From NCBI GenBank assembly GCA_030065235.1, contig JASJDC010000003.1:186001-250000 (forward strand): 64,000 nucleotides of DNA, given 5' to 3'. Positions 36,492-45,412 of the stretch are shown one piece after another. Every line of letters starts with the position of its first letter. The stretch's first letter is position 1. The position numbers and the translations under genes were made by a program. The notes under the pieces were generated by a model that ran no database searches, was not told the origin of the DNA, and saw only the letters and a program-made list of their open reading frames with translations. Source of the stretch: Alphaproteobacteria bacterium (GTDB taxonomy: Bacteria > Pseudomonadota > Alphaproteobacteria > UBA8366 > Aestuariispiraceae).

Positions 36492-36643
36492 AGGCTTTCT
36501 CCCGAATTCTTCTGATTATCATACGGGCTGAGCGCGGAATTGGTTTCGAAAAGGAACCGGGCTGCAGAACGCGTCGCTCTTGCGCGCCGCCCGGCGGCCG
36601 CCTACTTGTCTGAGCGTCCTATCGCCTCAACGCCGGAGCTGAA

Positions 36644-36712
36644 ATGGCCTTCGTCATCATTCCCGAGTTTCGTGTCGGAGAAGACCAGATCCCCAGCGGC
36701 CTTAAGGCCTGA
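36644..36712 (+). CDS. Possible 22-residue leader peptide upstream of the methyltransferase gene
   Basis: ATG 36644 has GGAG nine bases upstream and opens a 22-codon frame (MAFVIIPEFRVGED...) ending at TGA 36710-36712. It is in the same frame as the methyltransferase gene that starts six bases later. The last codons include the perfect palindrome GGCCTTAAGGCC (36698-36709). It may be a leader peptide giving translational coupling or a remnant of a lost gene. Very short frames can be chance. Confidence 0.3.
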   Translation: MAFVIIPEFRVGEDQIPSGLKA

Positions 36713-36718
36713 TCCGCG

Positions 36719-37309
36719 ATGGTCGATTGGGAGGCGCGGTTCCAAGCCCGCAACACGCCTTGGGAACGGGAAGGGCTGAATCCGGCCTTTGTCGACTGGT
36801 TCAATGGCGGGTATTTCGAGGATGGTCTGGTCTATGTGCCCGGCTGCGGCCGGTCGCCGGAACTCGGCGCCTTGGCCGCGCGCGGACCGGCGATCGGCGT
36901 TGATCTCGCGCCCAGCGCCATCGCTCATCAAGAGGCGGAACTGGCGGCGATCCCCGATCCGCATCCGGCCAGCGTCGCGATCCTGCATGATGTGCTGACC
37001 TGGACGCCGGGCCCGGACTTAGGGGCCCAAGTCGATGCGGTCTATGAGCAGACCTGCCTCTGCGCCCTGCCGCCTGAATTGCGCGAAGACTACGAGGCGC
37101 GGATTGCCGAAATTCTCCGTCCGGGCGGACCGTTGCTGATCCTGTTCATGCAGCGCGCGAGTGACGGCGGACCGCCTTTCCATTGCGGCCTGGACGAGAT
37201 GCGGACGTTGTTTTCCACTGACCGCTGGGACTGGACCGACGACCCGCCCCGCCGCAGCGACCATTCCCCCGGCATTTTCGAACTGGGCTACCGACTAATC
37301 CGGCGGTGA
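36719..37309 (+). CDS. TPMT-family S-adenosylmethionine methyltransferase
   Basis: 196 residues. DWEARFQARNTPWEREGLNP and VYVPGCGRSPELGALAARG are the thiopurine/thiol methyltransferase family blocks. GVDLAPSAI is the SAM site, and YEQTCLCALPPELREDYEARI is the typical post-motif. Bacterial members methylate thiols, tellurite, selenium compounds or halides, so the substrate here is open. The start at ATG 36719 matches the family. A YciI gene follows after 30 bases on the same strand. Confidence 0.88.
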   Translation: MVDWEARFQARNTPWEREGLNPAFVDWFNGGYFEDGLVYVPGCGRSPELGALAARGPAIGVDLAPSAIAHQEAELAAIPDPHPASVAILHDVLTWTPGPDLGAQVDAVYEQTCLCALPPELREDYEARIAEILRPGGPLLILFMQRASDGGPPFHCGLDEMRTLFSTDRWDWTDDPPRRSDHSPGIFELGYRLIRR

Positions 37310-37339
37310 TCCACCGACCCCCAAAGAAAGGAAGACCCG

Positions 37340-37633
37340 ATGCCCATGCTGATTGACTGCAAAGACAAGCCCGGCCATCTGCAGCTTCGGCTCGACACGC
37401 GAGAGCGCCACCTCGCCTATCTCGACAAGCACAAGGCCAAGCTGATGGCCGGCGGAGCGGTGCTGGACCAAGAGGGTCATCCCAAAGGAAGCGTATTGAT
37501 TGTCGATACGGATGACGTCGCCGAGGCCCAGGCGCTCGCCGATGGCGATCCCTACGCCCAAGCCGGCCTGTTCGACAGCGTGACGATCACGCCCTGGCGG
37601 ATGGTCTATTTCAATTTCGAGAACCGTCTCTAG
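37340..37633 (+). CDS. YciI family protein
   Basis: 97 residues with the YciI ferredoxin-like fold pattern: an N-terminal strand, RERHLAYLDKHKAKLMAGGAVLD, then DTDDVAEAQALADGDPYAQAGLFDSVTITPWR. The histidine-aspartate pair of the family (H in RERHLAYL and D in ADGDPY) is kept. The role is unknown; members are small enzymes or dehalogenase-like proteins. AAAGGAAG is a good ribosome binding site. Confidence 0.9.
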   Translation: MPMLIDCKDKPGHLQLRLDTRERHLAYLDKHKAKLMAGGAVLDQEGHPKGSVLIVDTDDVAEAQALADGDPYAQAGLFDSVTITPWRMVYFNFENRL

Positions 37634-37730
37634 CCTCTCGCCCATCCAGTCGCGGTCCAAGCCCCTTGCTATCGCGGCGCCCGCTGGCGACAGTCCGGGT
37701 AGCGCGCTCTAGGGCAGGGAGACCCGCATC

Positions 37731-39419
37731 ATGAAGGCTCAGAACCATCCCGGCGGGACCTTGCGCAACGGCGGGCGAATCCTGGTGGACGCGCTGCGCG
37801 GCCATGGGGTCACCCATCTTTTCGGAGTGCCCGGCGAGAGTTATCTGGCCGTCCTCGACGCGCTGCACGACACGCCGGAAATCCGTTTCATCAATGCGCG
37901 CCAGGAGGGCGGTGCGGCGATGATGGCCGACGCCTGGGGCAAGATGACTGGTGAGCCGGGCGTCGCCATCGTCACGCGCGGGCCGGGCGCCACCAACGCG
38001 GCGTCTGGCGTGCATGTCGCCTTTCAGGACTCGACGCCGATGATCCTGCTGATCGGTCAGGTCGGCCGCGCCATGGTCGAGCGCGAGGCCTTCCAGGAGA
38101 TCGACTATCGCCGCATGTTCGGGCAGATGGCGAAATGGGTGGCCCAGATCGATGCGGCGGAGCGGATCCCCGAATTCCTCAATCGGGCATTCCATACGGC
38201 GACCTCCAGTCGGCCCGGTCCGGTCGTTCTGGCTTTACCGGAGGACATGCTGACCGAAAGCGCCGAAGCCGTCGATCTTGGCCGCTACAGCCGATTGCAA
38301 GCCCATCCAGGGCCCGGCGACATGGCGGCGCTGCGGGCGATGATGGTGAAAGCGGAACGGCCCTTGGCGATCGTCGGCGGCGGCGGGTGGTCGGCGGACG
38401 CGTCCGAGGCGCTGAGACGGTTCGCAGAGGCGAACGGGCTGCCGGTCGCCGTCTCGTTCCGCTGTCAGGATTACTTCGACAACGCCCATCCGAATTATGC
38501 CGGGCATGTCGGCATCGGGATCGACCCGGGCCTGGCGGCCTATGTGAAGAACAGCGATCTGGTGATCGTCATCGGCGCGCGTTTGGGGGAGATGACGAGC
38601 AGCGGCTACAGCCTATTCGACATCCCAAGACCAAGACAGCGTCTTGTGCATGTCTATCCCGACGCATCGGAGATCAACCGGGTCTATGACGCCGATCTCG
38701 GCATCGTCGCGTCCTCGCCGGCTTTTCTTGACGCGGCGGCGGCGATGGACTCTGTGGATGGCGGCGCCGATGCCGACCATGTCGCGGCCCTGCATGACGG
38801 CTACCAGAGTTTCTCGACGTCGGGGCCGCAGCCGGGCGCTGTGAATATGGGCGAGATAGTCGCTTTCCTGGATGCGCAGTTGGGCCCGGAAGCGATCTAT
38901 TGCAACGGCGCAGGCAACTACACGATTTGGCTGCATCGTTATCGCCGCTATCGGCGCTATCGCACCTGTCTGGCCCCGACATCGGGGTCGATGGGCTATG
39001 GGCCGCCGGCGGCGGTCGCCGGCGCGCTGGCCAATCCGGGAACGCCTGTCGTCTGTTTCGCCGGCGACGGCTGTTTCATGATGACCTGTCAGGAGCTGAC
39101 GACCGCCGTGCAATACGGTCTGCCGATCCTCTATGTGGTCGTGAATAACGGCATGTATGGGACGATCCGCATGCACCAGGAGCGGGAATATCCGGCGCGG
39201 GAAAGCGGCACCGCCCTCGTGAATCCCGATTTCGCGGCTTTCGCACGGGCCTGCGGCGCCCATGGCGAGATCGTCGAGAGGACCGAGGATTTCGCGCCTG
39301 CTTTCGAGCGCGCCCGAGCTACAGGCGGTCCGGCCTTGATCGAGGTCCGGATCGACCCGGAAGCCCTGACCCCCGCCGCCACCCTCAGCGGGACGCGAGA
39401 GGCGGCGCTCAGTCGCTAG
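37731..39419 (+). CDS. Thiamine pyrophosphate-dependent enzyme (acetolactate synthase-like)
   Basis: 562 residues. E59 in ARQEGGAAMMADAWGK is the catalytic glutamate that activates TPP. The C-terminal TPP site has PTSGSMGYG, AGDGCFMM and NNGMYGT. The three domains are in the order of acetolactate synthase, glyoxylate carboligase and benzoylformate decarboxylase. No isolated ilvH-like partner follows, so it is probably a catabolic decarboxylase or ligase, not the biosynthetic IlvB. A tyrosine-arginine run (HRYRRYRRYR, coded at 38934-38963) is unusual. It is convergent with mnmC, overlapping by 11 bases. Confidence 0.88.
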   Translation: MKAQNHPGGTLRNGGRILVDALRGHGVTHLFGVPGESYLAVLDALHDTPEIRFINARQEGGAAMMADAWGKMTGEPGVAIVTRGPGATNAASGVHVAFQDSTPMILLIGQVGRAMVEREAFQEIDYRRMFGQMAKWVAQIDAAERIPEFLNRAFHTATSSRPGPVVLALPEDMLTESAEAVDLGRYSRLQAHPGPGDMAALRAMMVKAERPLAIVGGGGWSADASEALRRFAEANGLPVAVSFRCQDYFDNAHPNYAGHVGIGIDPGLAAYVKNSDLVIVIGARLGEMTSSGYSLFDIPRPRQRLVHVYPDASEINRVYDADLGIVASSPAFLDAAAAMDSVDGGADADHVAALHDGYQSFSTSGPQPGAVNMGEIVAFLDAQLGPEAIYCNGAGNYTIWLHRYRRYRRYRTCLAPTSGSMGYGPPAAVAGALANPGTPVVCFAGDGCFMMTCQELTTAVQYGLPILYVVVNNGMYGTIRMHQEREYPARESGTALVNPDFAAFARACGAHGEIVERTEDFAPAFERARATGGPALIEVRIDPEALTPAATLSGTREAALSR

Positions 39420-41370
39420 CACTCGCGCCGCGTTTCAGGGCGCGGATCAGAAATCTTCCGGGATGGAGGGCGGCGATCACGTCGTCTTCGAGCACCTGCG
39501 GCAGGCCGAGCATCTGACGCGCCAGGACTTCGGCGAGAAGCGGCGCGGTGAGATAGCCGCGCGCGCCCAATCCGGTGAGGACAGATAGGCCGGTTTGATA
39601 GGGCGCTGGCGGATAGTCTTCCCAATGACGTCCCTGGCGCAGGCCGGCATAGGCGGTCCGGTAGGCTTCGGCGTCGGGCAGCCCGCCGACGATCGGCAGC
39701 CGATCCGGCGTCGTGGCGCGAAGGCCGACCCAACCGAGATTGGCGGGATCGATCGGCTCCGGCGCCTGGTCGAGCCCCGACGCTTCGGCGTAATTCTGCG
39801 CGTAGGCCGCATGCTCCGCGTCCCGCCAGCCCCGCCAGACTTCATCCTGCAAATCGGGCCAAGGGCTGAAGCTGGAGCCGATGATCCGCGTGGGGCTGGA
39901 CGCCGAGAGGATCGGCGAAGCGTAGCCGTCATAGCTCAAAGCGCCGTGATCTGGGCCTGAAGGATCAGCCGCGACCCGGCTGACCTGACCGCGCGCGGGC
40001 CGTATCTCGAGCCAGGGCGCGCGCAACAAGTGACCTGTCCAGGCCCCCGCTGCGAAAACGACCGCGTCGCCATCCCAGCATTGCTGTCCGTCCTGGCCGA
40101 TGAGGCGCCAGGTCCCGTCCGCACCGCGCCGCCAATCCGTGATCCGTCCGACCCTTGGCGTGAGCCTGCTTCGGGTGCGTAGGGCGCTCTGAACAGCGTC
40201 GGTTTTGACGGCGCCGGCCCTTGGATAGAGCAGGAATCCGCGCTCGTCCCGCGTTAGAAAGGATGTCGGCCAGGAAAGCGCGTAGACCAGAGCCTCGTGC
40301 CGCGCCGCGTCCTTGCCGTCGGGCGGCGCGCAGGCCACTCCACGCGGTTCGAGCCAGACCGGTTCATCTTCTTGCAGCGCGTCATAGAAGCGGGTGGCGT
40401 ATAGCAAGGCCGCCGCCTGCAGCCGGCCGCCGGGCGTCGCGGCGGCGGGCAAGCGCGGCGCCAGCATCGCCACCCCGCCAAGCGGCGAGCCCAAGTCGGG
40501 GGCCAAACTGAACAGACTGGGCTCTGCGCCATGGCGGCGCAGCGCGTCGGCCAGGCATAGCCCGGCGACGCCGCCGCCAATCACCGCGATTCGGGTTGGC
40601 CGATTTGATGCCGGTGGGTCGCTCCAGGGCGCGCCTGAGGACGTTTGGGGCGGCTTCTCGCTCAAGCGGGCGAGCAGCCGTTCCCGCTTGTCCGCGAACC
40701 CGGGCGCCTTGCGAACCTCGAACCCGGCCGCCTGCAGGCCGCGTTTCACGGCGCCGGCGGCGGTATAGGTCGCGGCGACCGCGCCGGGCGTGGAGAGGGC
40801 GGCGATCCTTCGGAACAGGCTTTCGGTCCAGAAATCAGGATTTCGGCTGGGCGCGAACCCGTCCAGATACCAGGCGTCGACCCCGTCGCCGGCTGACCAA
40901 TCGGCCAGCATTTCTTCTCCGGGCCCAAAGAGCAGCGTCAGGCGGACCCGGCCGTGGTCGAAGGACAGGGGGTGCGCCCCTTGATGGCGCGGCGGGTACA
41001 GCGCAATAAGCGCCGCCGAAAGATCCTGAAGCTCGGGATAGAGCGCGTGCGCCTGCGCGAGTTCGGCGGCGTCGACAGGGAAGCCCTCAACGGAGACATA
41101 GTCGAGTGTGGCGTCAGGCGGAGCGGTCTCACGCCAGAGACGCCAGGTGAGCAGGAAATTCAGCCCCAGGCCGAAGCCAGTCTCAGCAAGGGCGAAATGC
41201 GTCTTGCGCGTCCAAATGTCCGGTGCGCCGATCCCGCGCAGGAACACCGCTTCGCCTTCCGCGACGGCCCCGGCTTTGGACGCGTAGCCGTCCGCAAACA
41301 GATCTGATCGCGGACCGCGCGGGTCTGCGAGATTGAGGGCTGGGCGGGGTAGGCGCGGCCATGGCGACAT
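39409..41370 (-). CDS. mnmC: tRNA 5-methylaminomethyl-2-thiouridine biosynthesis bifunctional protein MnmC
   Basis: Finishes mnm5s2U34 in tRNA wobble positions. The N-terminal methyltransferase half (about 1-240) shows LAETGFGLGLNFLLTWRLW, WYLDGFAPSRNPDFW and VAATYTAAGAVKRGL. The C-terminal FAD oxidase half begins with IAVIGGGVAGLCLADALRRHG at about 258 and ends GLGARGYLTAPLLAEVLA. 653 residues is full length, with both activities predicted. It is monocistronic and convergent with the TPP enzyme gene. Confidence 0.95.
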   Translation of the reverse strand: MSPWPRLPRPALNLADPRGPRSDLFADGYASKAGAVAEGEAVFLRGIGAPDIWTRKTHFALAETGFGLGLNFLLTWRLWRETAPPDATLDYVSVEGFPVDAAELAQAHALYPELQDLSAALIALYPPRHQGAHPLSFDHGRVRLTLLFGPGEEMLADWSAGDGVDAWYLDGFAPSRNPDFWTESLFRRIAALSTPGAVAATYTAAGAVKRGLQAAGFEVRKAPGFADKRERLLARLSEKPPQTSSGAPWSDPPASNRPTRIAVIGGGVAGLCLADALRRHGAEPSLFSLAPDLGSPLGGVAMLAPRLPAAATPGGRLQAAALLYATRFYDALQEDEPVWLEPRGVACAPPDGKDAARHEALVYALSWPTSFLTRDERGFLLYPRAGAVKTDAVQSALRTRSRLTPRVGRITDWRRGADGTWRLIGQDGQQCWDGDAVVFAAGAWTGHLLRAPWLEIRPARGQVSRVAADPSGPDHGALSYDGYASPILSASSPTRIIGSSFSPWPDLQDEVWRGWRDAEHAAYAQNYAEASGLDQAPEPIDPANLGWVGLRATTPDRLPIVGGLPDAEAYRTAYAGLRQGRHWEDYPPAPYQTGLSVLTGLGARGYLTAPLLAEVLARQMLGLPQVLEDDVIAALHPGRFLIRALKRGASASD

Positions 41371-41423
41371 ATCCCTCTATAGGCTGCGGCGCCGCGCCGG
41401 GAAACCGTGTGCGTCCAAGCCGT

Positions 41424-41792
41424 TCAGTCGGCTTTAACGTAGAGGCGGGATTCGATATCGAGGATCAATTCGTTCAGTTCGGCGGTCTTGAGTTTCGCCG
41501 CCTCGACCTTGCCGCGGAGGACCGCTTCCTCGGAGTCCGCTTCCATTGATTCCTGCGAGCGCCCTTCCAGCAGCCAGGGCGCGGTGACGTTCAGGACGCC
41601 GGCCATCATCGTGATCTGATTGGCGCGCGGCTCCCGCTCGCCTTTTTCCCACGCGCGGACCGTCTTTGACGTTAGGCCGAGATGACGCGCCAAATCTTCG
41701 GCTGTCAGGTTGACGCCTTTCCGCGCGATTCTGATGCGCGCGCCCAATTGCTCCTGCGCCAGCGCGTCGGCGCGTTTCAGCTCATGCGGCAT
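41424..41792 (-). CDS. XRE-family helix-turn-helix regulator
   Basis: 122 residues. The helix-turn-helix covers about residues 20-75 (LTAEDLARHLGLTSKTVRAWEKGEREP, then PWLLEG). A helical tail (ESMEADSEEAVLRGKVEAAKLKTAELNELILDIE) resembles a short coiled coil and may serve dimerisation. It stands alone between mnmC and the hydroxypyruvate isomerase-like gene. The target is unknown. Similar small regulators occur next to many alphaproteobacterial operons. Confidence 0.85.
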   Translation of the reverse strand: MPHELKRADALAQEQLGARIRIARKGVNLTAEDLARHLGLTSKTVRAWEKGEREPRANQITMMAGVLNVTAPWLLEGRSQESMEADSEEAVLRGKVEAAKLKTAELNELILDIESRLYVKAD

Positions 41793-41869
41793 GGTCGTGT
41801 CTTCCTTGTATAGTCAATAGGATCTCACCTTCGACGCGCGGACAATAAGACTTATGAATGAAGCCTTTG

Positions 41870-42643
41870 TTAAAGCGCTGTGATCCCGTATTGCGCGGCC
41901 CAACCGAGACCCTCTTCGGTTTGCCCCTCGGGGCGGTACTCGCAGCCGACCCAGCCTCGATAGCCCAGCGAATCCAACAGCCCCAGCATATGGTGGATAT
42001 TGACCTCCCCGAGATCCGGCTCATGGCGGTCGGGAACGCCGGCGATTTGCACATGCTCAGTCGCGTGGAACAGGTCCCGTGTCCGAGTGCTGATATCGCC
42101 TTCGGTGATCTGCAGGTGATAGAGGTCGAGCTGCAGCCGCACCCGGTTCGACCCGACCGCCTCGATCGTGTCCATCGCCTGTGCGGTGGTGTTCAGGAAA
42201 TAGCCGGGAACGTCGCGATGGTTGATCGGCTCGATACAGAGCGTGACGTCGGCGCGCTCGGCCTCCCGCGCCGCGCGTTTCAGATTGGCGATATAGACCG
42301 GCTGCTCAGCGCCGTGTTCGGTCAGGCCCGCCATCACATGCAGCCGCGGCGTTTTCAGCGCGGCGGCGTACTTCAAGGCCTGCGCCAACGCCGCCTCGAA
42401 ATCCGACTCCCGTCCCTTTAGGGCCGCCAAGCCCCGCTCGCCGCGCGTCCAGTCGCCGGGCGGCAGGTTGAACAGGGCTTGATCGACGCCGGCCGCCTCT
42501 CGGACGCGCGCCAGGTCCCCCGGATCGTGATCATAGGGAAAGAGGAATTCGACGCCCTGGAAGCCATAGGCCGCCGCCGCCGCGAACCGGTCGAGAAAGG
42601 GCTGTTCGGTGAACATCATGCTCAGATTGGCGGCGAGTTTCAC
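41870..42643 (-). CDS. hyi: Hydroxypyruvate isomerase-like TIM-barrel protein
   Basis: 257 residues from GTG 42643; a TTG three bases upstream is also possible. VKLAANLSMMFTEQPFLDRF opens it, with LCIEPINHRDVPGYFLNTTAQA and LQLDLYHLQITEGDIS as the metal and substrate blocks of the Hyi/OtnI family, and CEYRPEG at the end. The reaction is interconversion of hydroxypyruvate and tartronate semialdehyde, or the related 2-oxo-tetronate isomerisation. It follows the DNA ligase by eight bases on the same strand, which is probably accidental. Confidence 0.88.
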   Translation of the reverse strand: MKLAANLSMMFTEQPFLDRFAAAAAYGFQGVEFLFPYDHDPGDLARVREAAGVDQALFNLPPGDWTRGERGLAALKGRESDFEAALAQALKYAAALKTPRLHVMAGLTEHGAEQPVYIANLKRAAREAERADVTLCIEPINHRDVPGYFLNTTAQAMDTIEAVGSNRVRLQLDLYHLQITEGDISTRTRDLFHATEHVQIAGVPDRHEPDLGEVNIHHMLGLLDSLGYRGWVGCEYRPEGQTEEGLGWAAQYGITAL

Positions 42644-42651
42644 CAATGACT

Positions 42652-44259
42652 TTACTCTACCAGCGCCATCAGGGATTCAATCCGGTCCGCCTCCGCGTGT
42701 GGCTTGTCCCAGCGGATCCGGTGAATACGAGGAAAGCGCATGGCAACGCCGGATTTGTGCCTCTTCGAGCGGTGAATGGAATCGAAGGCGACCTCAAGCA
42801 CCAGCCCCGGTTCGACAGCGCGCACGGGGCCGAACCGTTCTGTGCTGTGCGCGCGCACCCATTTGTCCAGTTTTTTCAGTTCCTCGTCGGTGAAGCCGGA
42901 ATAGGCCTTGCCGACCGGCGCCAGCTCCCATTCATCCGCCGTGTCGCCCTGGGCCGGGCGCCAGCACCCGAATGTATAATCCGAATAATAGCTGGAGCGG
43001 CGGCCATGGCCGCGCTGGGCGTACATCAGGACGCAATCCGCCGTGAACGGGTCGCGTTTCCATTTGAACCAAGGGCCTTTGGGACGGCCGGCGAGATAGG
43101 CGCTGTCGCGCCGTTTCAGCATCAGCCCCTCGATTCCGGCGCCGCGCAATGACTGGCGCTGTTCGGTCAGATCCGCCCAGTCTTCAAATGGAACCAGCGG
43201 CGACAGATCGAAACGCCCCGGTTGCGTTCGCTCCCACAATGTCTCAAGCCGCGCGCGGCGTTGATCGAAGGGCAGGGCGCGCAGATCCTCGCCGCCTTCG
43301 AACAGAATGTCATAGGCGCGGATATGCGCCGGATGGTCGGTCAGCATCTTCTTGCCGACCTTCTTACGGCCCAGCCGCTGTTGCAGCGCGTTGAAACTCT
43401 GCACCACGCCGTCGACCATGATCAGCAATTCGCCGTCGAGCGTCGCGTCGAACTGCGCGTAATCCAGGATATCTGGGAAGGCGGCGCCGATATCCTCGCC
43501 GGTCCGGGTATAGAGCGCGCCCTCGCCCGGTTTGGCGGTGAGTTGCACCCGTACGCCGTCCCATTTCCATTCCGCCGCGAAGTCGCCGGGATCGAGGCGG
43601 TCTAGGGTCTCTTCTTCCAACGGGTTGGCCAGCATCATTGGGCGGAAGGCGAGGTGAGACTTGACCTCCGGCTTTGGACCGCGGCCCTCCAGCCAGGCGA
43701 ACAACTCTGTGTAAGGCGGCGTCAGCCCAAACCAGAGTTCCTCCAACGCGCCGACATCGACTCGGCCCAATTCGGCGGCGGCGGTGCGCGCGAGCCTTGC
43801 GCTGACCCCGACCCGCATGCCGCCCATCCCAAGCTTGAGAAGCGCGAACCGGCTGGAGGGCGTAAGCGCATCCATCCAGCGTTCGATCAGCGCCGGCGCT
43901 TCCTTTCTTTTCACCGCTGTCATCTGGTCGACAGCGGCGGAAAGCGAAAGGTCGTTGGGGTGCGCGGCCTCGGCGTCGGCGTCGGCCTTTTCCGGCCAAA
44001 TCAGCGACGCTGTCTCCGCCAGATCGCCGACGAAATCGTAGGACAGCCTGAACAGCAGAGGATCGACCCGGCTTTCGATCAGGCCTCGGACCATGGACGG
44101 CGTCACATTCTTCAAGTCCAGGTCGCCGGTCAGCGACGCCAAGGCCCAGCCGCGGTCCGGATCGGGCGTCTCTTCGAAGTAGCGGCGCAGGATCGCCAAT
44201 TTGCCGTTCCGGGCGCTGGTATAGACCAACGCCTCCAACAGATCGGCATAGGCTCTCAT
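42652..44259 (-). CDS. ATP-dependent DNA ligase
   Basis: 535 residues from ATG 44259, overlapping the exonuclease stop (ATGA). The adenylation motif is EWKWDGVRVQL with the catalytic lysine, followed by TLDGELL, EGLMLKRRDSAYL, PWFKWKRD and an OB-fold domain. An alpha-helical N-terminal domain of about 200 residues precedes it. This is the ligase of the ligase-associated exonuclease pair, distinct from LigA (NAD-dependent) and LigD. The frame stays open far upstream through the exonuclease gene, but that extension is not coding. Confidence 0.94.
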   Translation of the reverse strand: MRAYADLLEALVYTSARNGKLAILRRYFEETPDPDRGWALASLTGDLDLKNVTPSMVRGLIESRVDPLLFRLSYDFVGDLAETASLIWPEKADADAEAAHPNDLSLSAAVDQMTAVKRKEAPALIERWMDALTPSSRFALLKLGMGGMRVGVSARLARTAAAELGRVDVGALEELWFGLTPPYTELFAWLEGRGPKPEVKSHLAFRPMMLANPLEEETLDRLDPGDFAAEWKWDGVRVQLTAKPGEGALYTRTGEDIGAAFPDILDYAQFDATLDGELLIMVDGVVQSFNALQQRLGRKKVGKKMLTDHPAHIRAYDILFEGGEDLRALPFDQRRARLETLWERTQPGRFDLSPLVPFEDWADLTEQRQSLRGAGIEGLMLKRRDSAYLAGRPKGPWFKWKRDPFTADCVLMYAQRGHGRRSSYYSDYTFGCWRPAQGDTADEWELAPVGKAYSGFTDEELKKLDKWVRAHSTERFGPVRAVEPGLVLEVAFDSIHRSKRHKSGVAMRFPRIHRIRWDKPHAEADRIESLMALVE

Positions 44260-45275
44260 TGGCCTTCTTCCTCGAACCCCGCGACCGACAGCGCCTCGGC
44301 GTCGAGCCCATAGAGCCGCGCTTGATGCACCAACGCCTCTTCGCGGCCGTGGGTGACCCAGATCGTCTCCGCCTCGACATCGCGGATGGTCGCGGTCAGT
44401 TCGTCCCAGTCGGCGTGATCGCTCAGCACCAACGGCAGTTCCACGCCGCTCTGCTTGGCGCGCTGGCGCACGGTCATCCAGCCCGACGCGAAGGCGGCGA
44501 CCGCGTCGCCGAAGCGCCGCGACCAGGCGCCCCGCAGCGCGGAGGGCGGGCAGAGCACGATCTCGCCGCCAAAGTCGCGCCGCGCACCCTTGCCTGTTTC
44601 GACATCTTCCAGCGGGCCAAGATCGACGCCGAGTTCCTGATACAGATCGCACAGCCCGCGCATGGCGCCATGCAAATGGATTGGCCGGTCGTAGCCCGCC
44701 TCGCGCAACAGTTTGATCACCCGCTGCGCCTTGCCCAGCGCATAGGCGCCGACCAGATGCGCCCGATCCGGAAAGGTCTCGAGCGAGCGGATCAGCTTGC
44801 CGATCTCGCCGGCGCTCTCGGGGTGACGAAAGACCGGCAGGCCGAAAGTCGCCTCGGTCACATAAAGATCGCAGGGAACCGTCTCGAACTCGGCGCAGGT
44901 CGGATCGCGCCGGCGCTTGTAGTCCCCGGAGACCACGACCCGGCCCTGATCGGTGTCGATCACTGCTTGCGCGCTGCCCAGAACATGACCGGCGGGAACC
45001 AGCCGCACGCGCGCGTCGCCAATGGTCACGGTCTCGCCATAGCCGGCCGCCTGCCCGCCCTTTTTGGCGATCGCTCCGAAGCGGCTTTGCATGATCGCCA
45101 GCGTCTCGCGCGTCGCCAGCACGTGACCGTTTCCGGGGCGCGCGTGGTCCGCATGGCCGTGGGTGATCACGGCGCGATGGACTGGGCGGTGCGGGTCGAT
45201 GAAAAACCCGCCGGGCGCGCAATAGAGTCCTTCCGGGCGGATCTGTAGGATCGATTTCGGACCGGATTTCGCCAT
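44256..45275 (-). CDS. Ligase-associated DNA exonuclease (metallo-beta-lactamase/beta-CASP-like)
   Basis: 339 residues. ITHGHADHARPGNGHVLAT is the HxHxDH metal site, VVSGDYKRRRDPTCAEFE contains a further metal ligand, and LVLSDHADWDELTATI with WVTHGREEALVHQA are later motifs. The family is always next to an ATP-dependent ligase and is linked to DNA repair. The usual helicase (Lhr-like) and phosphatase genes of the four-gene set are absent here. It is divergent from the epimerase gene with a long palindrome between them. Confidence 0.93.
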   Translation of the reverse strand: MAKSGPKSILQIRPEGLYCAPGGFFIDPHRPVHRAVITHGHADHARPGNGHVLATRETLAIMQSRFGAIAKKGGQAAGYGETVTIGDARVRLVPAGHVLGSAQAVIDTDQGRVVVSGDYKRRRDPTCAEFETVPCDLYVTEATFGLPVFRHPESAGEIGKLIRSLETFPDRAHLVGAYALGKAQRVIKLLREAGYDRPIHLHGAMRGLCDLYQELGVDLGPLEDVETGKGARRDFGGEIVLCPPSALRGAWSRRFGDAVAAFASGWMTVRQRAKQSGVELPLVLSDHADWDELTATIRDVEAETIWVTHGREEALVHQARLYGLDAEALSVAGFEEEGQ

Positions 45276-45354
45276 CGCTCGGCGCGTCTTCCTTTCCTCG
45301 CCTTTACGGCCCTGGGCGCGATCTGGCCATCAAGTCCGAATCCGCGCAGGAGAG

Positions 45355-45383
45355 ACAAACGCGCTGATGCCCAGCGCGTTTGT
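45355..45383. promoter_or_regulatory. Perfect 12-base inverted repeat in a divergent promoter region
   Basis: ACAAACGCGCTG (45355-45366) and CAGCGCGTTTGT (45372-45383) are exact complements around ATGCC. The site is 80 bases upstream of the exonuclease start and 30 bases upstream of the sugar-epimerase start. There is no T-run on either side, so an operator for one or both genes, or a stable 5' hairpin, is likelier than a terminator. The bases do not resemble a LexA box. Confidence 0.5.
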
Positions 45384-45412
45384 GAGGGTAGACCGGCGCG
45401 AGGATCGGGTCC

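Noticed and set aside
44260-45222. Long upstream extension of the DNA ligase frame, 856 codons in total
   Set aside because: It overlaps the exonuclease gene on the same strand in another frame, and the extension has no ligase similarity. The ligase starts at ATG 44259.
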